A DNA stretch of 64,000 nucleotides from a virus: the IMG/VR virus record IMGVR_UViG_3300036670_000256, positions 1 to 64,000 of that record. One strand, 5' to 3'. The notes beneath the pieces were generated by a model. It had not been told where the DNA came from. It did no database searches and saw only the letters and a list, made by a program, of their open reading frames with translations. Below, piece by piece: positions 1 through 10,100 of the stretch. Position numbers and translations under genes: made by a program. Position 1 is the stretch's first letter; every line of letters begins with the position of its first letter.

Positions 1-1
1 T

Positions 2-145
2 CCAATAAACGATTTGGAAGAACACGAGGAATTTTCAACTTGCAAATGCTGTCCAAGTTTAATAATTGAAAACGGAGAAATGATAATACTTCACAATTCA
101 TTTGATAAGCGTGAGATAATAGAACTTCTTTTTGAAAACGATTAG
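2..145 (+). CDS. C-terminal fragment of an unknown phage protein (cut by window edge)
   Basis: An open frame enters from the left edge and ends at TAG (143-145). The visible 47 residues contain a compact cysteine cluster (STCKCCP) followed by a hydrophobic strand and an HNSFDKRE stretch, which looks like the end of a small metal-binding or structural tail. The start lies outside the window, so no function is proposed. It runs rightward like the gene at 216, so the two may form the end of the rightward arm of a circular map. Confidence 0.6.
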   Translation, partial: PINDLEEHEEFSTCKCCPSLIIENGEMIILHNSFDKREIIELLFEND

Positions 146-215
146 TAACAATGTTTGCTAACTTGTATATATACGCAACAGTATTTATAAAACACTAATT
201 TTTAAACAAAAAACA

Positions 216-755
216 ATGCAAAAATTATATTTCATTAAAAATAAAGAAGGTAAATATGTTTCTCAAGACCAAAAAAAAGAATTGGTAAAAACTGAAAATA
301 TTTTAAACGCAAAAGCTTTTAGCGATTTTTTAAAAGCAGATTTTTTATGTGCTACTTTGGAAGATAAAACTTTTGAGGTAGTTCAACTTGAAGAAGAAGA
401 TTTTATGAATTTGATAGCTGTATTTACAGCCCAGGCAATTATATCTTGTGACGTAAACAGACAATTTTTTGAACAAGTAAATTATAATTTACCTACAATA
501 AGCAAGGCAAATAAAGAACTTAAAAAACGTCTTGATGCTGCGTCTTCTCAATTAAAAAGTATCAACCCATTCTTTAATCAAATTGAAGAAATTGCTGAAG
601 ATGCTTTGTACGATAATCTTTCAAATTATGAATCTGTTATTCGAAGATTGTCAATAATAGGAATGGCATCGTTTGCAGAAATCGATGCTATTTTAGAAGT
701 GTATGAAAAATCTCCAAAAGCAATTTTAGGAATAGTAAAAAAGTATAAGTCTTAA
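216..755 (+). CDS. Hypothetical helical protein, 179 aa
   Basis: The start ATG follows an A-rich leader (AAACAAAAAACA), the usual start context in this genome. The protein is soluble-looking with no signal peptide or membrane segment. Its second half (about residues 95-179) is rich in helix-forming residues and charged pairs. I do not recognise a family. Its stop at 755 nearly touches the stop of the convergent leftward gene at 757, with no terminator between them. It is probably the last gene of the rightward arm. Confidence 0.75.
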   Translation: MQKLYFIKNKEGKYVSQDQKKELVKTENILNAKAFSDFLKADFLCATLEDKTFEVVQLEEEDFMNLIAVFTAQAIISCDVNRQFFEQVNYNLPTISKANKELKKRLDAASSQLKSINPFFNQIEEIAEDALYDNLSNYESVIRRLSIIGMASFAEIDAILEVYEKSPKAILGIVKKYKS

Positions 756-756
756 T

Positions 757-1032
757 TTATTCTTTAAAACCTTGTCCATGTTGAGATAATAATTCAATTT
801 CTTTTATTTCAAAGTATTGATCTTTACCTAGCTTTGTTTCATAAAGCGCTTTTCTAAAAATTTCTTTTTCACAAATTTTTGCAATTTGCTTTTTTGTAAA
901 TCCTTTTACTAAAATATTTTTTAGCAAAATTTCTCCTATCAATTTTTGATTTACACCGATTTTTTCTTTTTTTAAAAGAACTATGTTAGCTAAATAGATA
1001 GGAACTGTAATATTTATTTTAATTGTTTCCAT
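757..1032 (-). CDS. Small hypothetical protein, possible ribbon-helix-helix type
   Basis: I take the ATG at 1032 (METIKINITVP...) because a TATATTTG promoter box ends only four bases upstream, which makes any earlier start unlikely. The 91-residue product begins with a short strand (IKINITVP) followed by helices, the arrangement seen in ribbon-helix-helix DNA-binding proteins, but the match is weak and no family is certain. The gene stands alone between the vRNAP terminator and a convergent rightward gene. Its promoter carries the 13-base palindrome-like element shared with other leftward promoters, so it may be co-regulated with the accessory block at 42-46 kb. Confidence 0.7.
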   Translation of the reverse strand: METIKINITVPIYLANIVLLKKEKIGVNQKLIGEILLKNILVKGFTKKQIAKICEKEIFRKALYETKLGKDQYFEIKEIELLSQHGQGFKE

Positions 1033-1036
1033 GGTA

Positions 1037-1063
1037 CAAATATACAAACATGAAATAATTTCT
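1037..1063 (-). promoter_or_regulatory. Leftward promoter with palindromic element and near-leaderless start
   Basis: On the minus strand the box TATATTTG (1044-1037) matches the Bacteroidota -7 consensus TAnnTTTG. Just upstream lies AGAAATTATTTCA (1063-1051), a version of the TGAARTWAYTTCA element seen at 44221 and 46451, here separated from the box by six bases rather than two. The ATG at 1032 lies four bases after the box, so the transcript should be leaderless or nearly so. Confidence 0.6.
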
Positions 1064-1066
1064 ATT

Positions 1067-1102
1067 AAAAAAGCCTAACAAATTTAATTGTTAGGCTTTT
1101 AA
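1067..1102 (-). terminator. Intrinsic terminator of the virion RNA polymerase operon
   Basis: A perfect 13-bp stem (arms 1069-1081 and 1088-1100, core AAGCCTAACAA / TTGTTAGGCTT) with a six-base loop is followed on the minus strand by a T-run. It lies 47 bases after the stop of the giant leftward gene, so it ends that operon. Confidence 0.9.
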
Positions 1103-1148
1103 TTAATTAATCATGGCAGATTAATAGTAGAAAATTCAAAGATACAAT

Positions 1149-4100
1149 TTATCTTACAACAGTATCAATCATTTTTAAAGAAGCTGGAGTAAATTTATTT
1201 AGTAATTTTTCTAGACTAAAAGGATTAGAATCTGTAACAAATTTATCTACTTGTCTAACATCTGCAAATTGATTTACTGCAATTAAACCAGATATTAAAC
1301 CAAACCCAGAAAGAGCTTTATCTAATTGTCTACGCTTGTAGTCAGGCAAGTCTTTTCTGTACTTCATAAAAGTTTTAGGACTCCATTCTCCGTTCATACC
1401 TTTTTGAATGGTTTGTATTAAAGATGTGTAAGTTCCGATTGTTTCTTTTCCATAAATATCAATATCGTCTTTTCCAAAATTACGATAAATCATTGTTGGA
1501 ATATATCGACTAAACTGCATCATCATTCTACCCCAACTGTACATCTGTATCATTCTTTGGTCAGTAGCGGAATAACCTTTTCCATGTGAAAGTTTAATTT
1601 CATTTTCCATTTCTGTTAGTTTTGCTTTGTTTATAGTTTTATCAATTCTAGCATCTTCCCATTGTTCTTCATTTAGCATACCTAAAAAATGGACACCTTG
1701 AATCCATTTCTCACTCCAGGTCATAGGAAACAAAGCAAGACTGGTAAACATTTTTTCCATGCTGCTTTTGTCTTCAATTTTTACATCATCAAAAACATTG
1801 ATGTCCATGTATCCTGCTTTTTTCATTATGGCTATAGATTCTTTTACTCCTTTAAAAGGATCGGTAATATCAAATTTACCATCTTTCCCTAGCCAAAATC
1901 TTTTTTCTCCTTTAGCCCAATTTTTTCCTCCTTGGTTTAGCACGTTATTGTATTTACCTACAAGAACATTCCCAATGGCATATACTCCGCCTCCTATTGC
2001 TAAACCTTTATAACCAAGCCAATATATTAAACTTCCCTTGGTTATATAATCAACAACGTTATCGCTTGATACTCCTACAGCTTCTAAGCTTTTTAAATTA
2101 GGAATTGTTTGTTGTTTTTTTCCCGCCAAAAAATATTGTTTCCAAATTTTATCTACATAAGCTGCAGCGTTTGGATTACTATCGCGTTCTGCTTGCGCCA
2201 TTATTCCATCTACTACAGGAACCATTGATTTGAAACCTTCAAATATTCCGTTACCATTATTAAAAATAGTTCCAGATGCATAGTCAATAAACGCTTTGTT
2301 TAAATCCATTGAAGGCATATCTGACGAACTTACAGATCTACTTTTACTAAATCTGTCCACAAATATATCTCCAATCGCAGAACCTATTTCTACGTTACTT
2401 GCTCTTAATGGAGAACCATCTTCATTTACACCTTTACGCTGTAACGAAATAGCTTTCTTTTTTAATTTATAAAATTCTGCAGCTTTAGATTTGTTTGTTT
2501 TAGAATAAGTATTGTACCAATCTTTTACTTCTTTAAACAAAACTCCTTCTGCTTTTTCTCCAGTTATTGGATTAGTAGCGTTTATATAAACATCGTTGAT
2601 TTTTTCGTTTAAAGTTTTTGAATTTAATAAAAGTCCTAGCATACCTCTACTAGAATACACTTCCATCATTTCTGGTGCTGTATGCGGTATATAATCTGTT
2701 CTAGATTTTTTACCTTCTTTTACTGAAAAAGGTTCAAGTTCCTTAGATATTTTTCTAGTTACGTCGTAAAAATCTTTTTGAGCTTTTGAAATAATACCAG
2801 ATTTAAAATCTTTTTCTATTTGTTCTTCTGATTTGTACTTCATATTTTGAATTACTGTGCCATTTGCAGTAGTAACACTTTCTTTAATAATTAATGGTCC
2901 ATACAATTTATCATAAAAAGCTGTTTTGTTTCCAAACAAACTATTTTTAATTTTTTTTAAAATATCAACTAGGTTATTACTACTGTTTGAGTAGCCAAAT
3001 TGCTCTTTGTATAAAGCATCTGTAGCTTGATTGATTTCTTTTGCTATTTTAGATTTTTCTTCGATATAGCTTTTGTATTTAGTTTCCATATTTCTAACTA
3101 AACTTTGAATAGCTGGATGATCCGAAGGAACGTTATTTGATAGCAACCATTTTTGAATCATGCTAATATCTTTTCCGTTTGCAGTTTTTCCGGTAAGTTT
3201 ACTTTGGTCGATAGCTTCTCTATTTGCTATTTCTAAAACTACATTTTTAAGAACTTTAGCGTAAGCTATTTTATCTCTCCAACCCAATCCAACACCGCCA
3301 TCGTCGTCTGAAAGTTTACCTTCTGTCATATACAGATTTAGCAAACTTTCTTTTGACATAGATTTTAGTTTTTGTTCATTGTATTTTAAAGCTAATTTAT
3401 CTGCTTTTTGCTTTTCTTCAAGATATCTATTAAATTTAGACTCTTTAGTTATTTCATCAAAATTAGCATCATAATCCATTACTTTATCAAATTGATTACG
3501 ATCCATTGTTTCTGAGAACCTCCAGTAATTGTCTTCTCTTTTTTCTAATCCAAAATCTTCTTTGTTATTGTTTTTTTTTTTTAAACTTTCTTCAAGGTCG
3601 TTAAAAAACTCAATATCTTCTTGACTATCTGTTGTAGAATCTGGACCAGGATTAGTAACATTTTGATTTTTAATTGTAATGTAATCTAATGGTTTATTAA
3701 AATTTTGAGTAATAGGCATTCCATTACTCATTCTAGACATAGCCAAATCTAAAAGGTCATTATAGCTTTTGCTGTCTTGAGCGTTTTTTAATTCTGATTT
3801 AGTAAATCCATTGAACTTGTAAATTTTACCATCTGACTTGAAAAAAACCGGTTCACCTTTTTTAATTTTATTATAGAGAATTTTATTTTCCTTATATAGA
3901 TTGTTATTCAAAACAATTTTACCAGCGCTGTTTTTTGAAAATATACCATCATGTGTTAAAAACAATTCAGGATTATTTTTTACTAAAAAAGTTTCTAAGG
4001 TTTTTAGTTGGTCTTGAGAATAAGCAATAGGAACATCTGATTTTTCAGAAACTTTGTTTTTAAATTCTGAATTGAATAAAGTAAACATTGAAAGATTTCC

Positions 4101-7100
4101 TTTCCAACCATTTTTCATTAAATCGTAAATCATCAAATCTTGCTGTAATTCTCCTGGTAATCTTGAAAATTCATTTAGTATTTGTTTTCTAGATTGAGAA
4201 TCCATCATATCATTAAAAAAAGCATTGTTTATAGAAACGTATTTATTGTTTCCAGCTAAACTATAATTTAATCCTTTTGACAATAGCATGTTTGTATTGA
4301 AATTATTATTGCCATTTTCGTCAACCATTTTAACTTGTTCTGAAATGTAATTCTGTAATCTATCAAAAATGTTTTTAGGATTTTTTTTGTTGGTATTTCC
4401 AGATATTGTAGCAGTTAATGAATCATAATATTCTCTTGATACTAAATTATTTAAATTTAATATTTGAGAAGAATGAAACAAATCCATAGCTTGTTTAATA
4501 GTATTGTGATCGGCTTTACTTAGCTTTTTGCCAGTACTATCTATAATATTGTTATACACGTTTTCTAATGCACTACTAAAAGTAGGATCGATTTTTTTCT
4601 GAACTTCTTGGTTTTTTTCTAAAACACTAACGTAGTTTTGAATTAAAGGACTGTTTTTATATGCTGCAGGAAATTTTAAAACAGAATTATCGTTTTGATT
4701 GTTTACAGTTAAATTAAATTCTTTTAGCAATCCGTTTATTTCAAATGGATTTACAGTCATTGTATTGTGAATAGATAAAATACCTTCAATAGATTTCATT
4801 TCATTATTAGTAATGTTATTTGAAACTAGCAACAGATTGTAAATCGATTGATTTGAGCCATCAATATCTTTAGTGTTTACATTTACATCACTTCCTTTTT
4901 TAAGGCCGTATTTTTTCTCTATTTCGTCAAAAATTTTAATGCTTTCTTCTCCTTTGAAAACACTTGAGTTTGTTTCTTTAGAATTTGAGAACATTTTTAC
5001 TATTGGATGATTTAAAATCAAACCAACTTTATTTAAGTCATAACCTAAATTGGTTAATAACATAGCTGTATTTATTGTGTTTTTGTTAATACCTAGCTTG
5101 TTGGCAAAACCATACTTTGAGTTATCTAAGATTATATTAAAAAGCTTTGCAGAAGCAATAGTTAAACTTTTTTCTTTTGAATCTGAAAACTTATTTACAG
5201 TTTGGTCATCAATAGTAATTGGACTATTTAGCTCTACTTCGTAATTAGAAAACAATCTTAAGTTACTATGTAGATTAGCCGCAATACCAACGTTACTTTT
5301 ACTTATCAAAGTATCATCAAATGCAATTTGCTTTCCTCTTGATGAACCTGGTAGTATTTTTTCTTGTTGTTTTTTACCGTAAATTTTTTCAATTTCTACA
5401 ATAGCTTTTTCAGCATCTTCTTTAAAATCAATAGGCTCCATTAATTCTTTTTGGGTGCTTTCAGTTAAATAGTGTTTTTCCATTTTATTCATAACACTAT
5501 TCCAGCCAAACATTCCTTTTCCTTTATGTTGGACAAAGATTTGGTCACCATCATTATCAGAACCTACAATCTCTTTAAATTTATTTGGTAACTGAATGTT
5601 GTTACCTTCTTCTTCAGCAAAATCAATTACTTCAAAGAAACCGGTTGTTTGAGGTCCGTGAGAAGGAATACGAGTTCCCATTATAGAATCTCCTTCAACA
5701 TAATATCCAATATGTTCATTATCGTTACCAAAAACTTTTCCATAACCAACGCCAAGCTCTTTAGATTTTTCTCTAGCAAACTTTTCTGTAGCTTGTAAAT
5801 TTTTGTTTACATAATACTCTCTCCTACGTAAAGATTGGTCTTTTGTTCCGTAACCAAGTATCATATCTTTTGGCAAAACAACTTCTCCTTTAGAATAAGT
5901 TCCGTCAGAATTTTTGTTGTAAAAAGCCAAATCGCTGGTACCAGAAGTTGCATTTAAATCAGAACTTGTAGCATATTGTTTTCTATAAGTAGATGGTTTT
6001 TCTCTTAAAATGTTTCCTGGTGTATTTAATTTTAAACCATTCTTTTTGATATAATTTGCAAAGGTATTTTTAACAAGTTCGCGAACTCCCGGAACAGATA
6101 ATTTTAAACCATCTTTAAAAATTAAATCTGATTGTACTTGATCTATTTGATTTAAGTCTACAAGAGATTTAAAAAATTTCATTATTTGTTCTTGATTTCC
6201 GTTATTTATAATATTAAAACCTTTTTCAATTTGCTTAGAAGAAAGATTTTTTATATCATTTAAAATATCTTCTATCGCAGCTAAGTTTCCGTTTACGGAC
6301 GCGTTGGTAGTTAATGATTTTACAAATTGCACTCCCAAGTTTGCGGTATCTTTATCAATATCCATTACTTGTTGTACGCCAAAATTAGAGCCATCTAATC
6401 CAGTAAATTGTTCGTCTTTATCGTAGTAATATGTTTTATCTAATATTGCCTCAGCTTCTGCAAAATTATTATTGTCATACATTGAATTTAAAGAATCATA
6501 ACTCATTACTTTAGAATCGTAATGCGCTGGCATATTTGCAACGTTTTTGTTTGCAGAATAAGGCACAACAATATTCATATATGTTGGCGTTCCTGAAAGT
6601 AAGTTATGATCAGCTCTTTGATTATTTTGTTCTTCCCATTTTAATTTACGCATTTTTAGTAAGTCGTAAACTCCTCTAAGATCTGGATTTTTAGCAACCT
6701 CAGCTTTATTTAAAATTGTAGCGTATCCTTTATTGTAAACATTTTGATCTTTAAAATTTTCATTGTTTTTTTCAATTCCGGTATGCAATAATTTGTAACC
6801 ATTTCTTAAAGGCATTACAGTTCCACCTGCAGACATAATACGTGCAGCATCTTCTTCTAAGATGTAGAATCCAGCATCTGTAACAGTAAATCCATCTTTT
6901 TTAATATCGTCAACGTATATAGCTTCTAGTGAAACACTAGGAAAACTAAACATTGGCGACAATCCTGATTTAGATCTTTTTAAAGACTCATTCTCATTCT
7001 TTTCATTTTTAAATAAAAACGAAGGAAAAAATACTTCTTTAAAGTTTGTGTCATTTACAATTTGATTTAATTCAAAATTAGCGACGGCCATTAAACCATC

Positions 7101-10100
7101 TTTGTTTAATGATTTAGTCATTTTGCCATTAGCGTCTGTAAAGAATTTTCTCATTTGAGGATCTCTTGCAAAAACGGCAGAGTTTGATTCTATAAAAGCT
7201 TTTTGGTCTTTAATTGATTCTTCAATTGCTTTTTTAAATTCTTCAAACTTCATTTCCATACCAAGCTGTTTGTGGGTATTGAAAATGTTGCTTAGTAATT
7301 GCTTGTCGTTAAAAACAATTTTTTTGTTTTCAAATGAAATAATTTCTTCAGTATCTATTTTTGGAACTTCCATTAAGTAAGTTCTACTAGAGTCAGAGAA
7401 ACGGCCCGTATCCATCAAATAACTTCCTTTTGATGCTGACTTATTAAACATCATAAAATCGTTCAATCTATGGTCGCCAGAATCAGAATTTTTAAGTATT
7501 ACAGATTTGTTGTTGTTTTGATTTAAAATACCATCGTATTGTACCAAATCAATATCGCCACCTTTTGAAATTTTATCATATAAAAAGTTTAGTAATTGAT
7601 TAGCGTATTTACCTTTTTTTAAATTACCAGACTTGTGAGAATACTTATTTAAAAAATCTTTTTTATCCATACGCGCAGCATCTTCTTTCATTTTCTTAGT
7701 ATTTCTAGTAAGAAAATTATCAATTATTTTCACCGGAGTTTGATTTCCTTCTGCGTTAAATACGTTATAGTCTGCAGTAAACTTTCTATTTTCGTTTACT
7801 ATAGCTTTTATAAAAGTTCGAATACCTGATTTGAATTTTTCATTTTTATTTCCTAAATCAAATACTGGTTTGTTGTCAACCAAACCATTAAATAAACCAT
7901 TTTTAGAACGAACAAAAGCAATTATAGTATTTGTTAATGGATAGCTTTTTCCGTTAATGTTTATTTTGTTTGCAGCTAACATTTCTTTTCTGTTTATTTT
8001 ACTGCCAGATAAGAAATTAAAAACATTATCAATGTCTTGTTTGGTAAATTGACCATTGTATATGTTTTCTGCAGAAGACAGCATATTTCTGTAATTTTCA
8101 TTACCATTAAATTTGTCTTTAAACATTTGGTCTACTTTGTTTTCGCTTGAAGTAAGTTCCTTTTCACTTAAATTAGTTTCTAGTTTTACTTGTCCGTTTT
8201 TGTCTACAAATGTTTTTATTGAAGTTACATCTGATTGGTTTTTAGCCAACCAGTGCAAAGATTGTAAAACAACTAATTTATCAGAATCTCTTTTTTTGTC
8301 TAAAAACAAATTGAATTTTTTAAGATCTCCATCTTTAGCTTCTTGAAGTCTTCTAATAAAATCTGCAGAACTATCACTTGTTTCAGCAAGTTTTGTCAAT
8401 TTGTATTTTAATACTTGAGCATCTAAAAACTCTATTTTATTTAAGTTTGTGTTTAGCTCTCTAGCTTTTAAAGTTTTAGCTTTATTGTAAAACTCACTAA
8501 ATGTTTTTATAATGCCAGACATTTTATTTATGTACTGTAATCTATCAGTATTAAATATTTCATCAAACATTAAATTTTCTAAATCATTTTCTCCATTTTC
8601 TTCGTCTATGATTTGTTCAAATAAAGTTTCTTTTTTGTCGTTTCTTCTTGCTTCTTTTTGACGCTTAACTTCTTCTTGAATTGTGTTTTTTTGTTTTTCA
8701 ATCAATTCATTTATAGCTTCATTTTTTTGAGTAATAGCTAAGTCTTCTGCAATACTTCTACTTTCTCTAACTACCAATGAAGTTTCTTTTCCTTTTATTT
8801 CAGTTTCAAAAGCATTTAAAATAGTGTTTAAATCAGAACTATAAATTTGTTTATCTGCATCAGATAAAGTTTGTTGAAATTCTTTTCTTGCTGCAATTCC
8901 AGTAGTATCTTCTGCAAGTTTTTTAACTTTTTGCCACCACTTTTTAGCGTAAACTTGTCTTTTACGTTCTGAACTAAGAACACCTTCGTTTGATGAATTT
9001 TCTTTTTCTTTAAAAAAGTTTGTGTATTTATCAGAAAGAGGACCTTCTAAAGTAGCTGCAAAAATTTCGTCTAATAAAATCTCTTGTTCTTCAATTGGAA
9101 TTTTTATTAAATTTCCTTTTTGAACTTGTAAATCAAACCATTTGTTTCTTACGTCTTCGCTGTAAGAATTCCATTTATTACCAAAAATTCTTTTTTTAGT
9201 CAATTTCTCTCCTGTTTCAGGATTTTGATATTGAATCATGTCAGAATAAAGATTAGTAATCTTTTCAACTAAAGCTTCATTTTTTAAAGCAAAATTTAAA
9301 AGGCTTTTTGTTTCTGGCGAATTAGGAGTTAGCGCATAAAAAATATGTGCTACTTCGTGCATCATTGTTGTTCCCTGGTTCCAAGTTTTTTCGTTAATGT
9401 ATATTTGAGAAGCCACAGTCAAACCTAAAGCTCTAGTACCTAAAGTTGCTTCCATGTCCATTATTCTATAAACGTTTGCATTGGCATCAGGAAAAATCTG
9501 TTGCAAAGCATGTGACATTTCTATAGATTGTGAAAATTGTAATAACTGATTGTCTGCAGAAGTATCTACATATTCTTCTTTAAATCTATTAAGACCAAAT
9601 TTAAAACTTTTAGCTTTGTTTTTTCCTCTAGCTAATATTTTTCCACTTTTTTTAATTAGATTTTGTTTTTCAATTTTTTCGACAATTTTATTTATAAATT
9701 CTCTTTTTTCTCTAGCATCTGAAAATTCATCTGGCGCTTGATCTTTGTCAAAAACTTGTTTAAAATCAGGAATAATTTCATCATCAGTATTATCTTCAGT
9801 ATCTAAGTTTTGATCTTCGGAAAGTTGACGAATAAGTTCTTTATCTTCATCGCTTAAGTTTTCGTTTTCTTCTTGTTTAATTTTTACTAAAGCATCAATT
9901 TCTTTTTTATTTTCTTCGTAAAAAACTTTAACGTCTCCTTTTGGTTCTACACCTGCAGCAATAGATTCAGCAGTTTCATCAATTGCTTTTTCATTTTTTG
10001 CATTTGTAGTTTTTGCTTCTGGCTTTTTATTTGATGTAAACTTGACTTTTTTACCAGTAGCTTTATCAGTAATGTTACCATCTTTTGAAACTAATACAGT

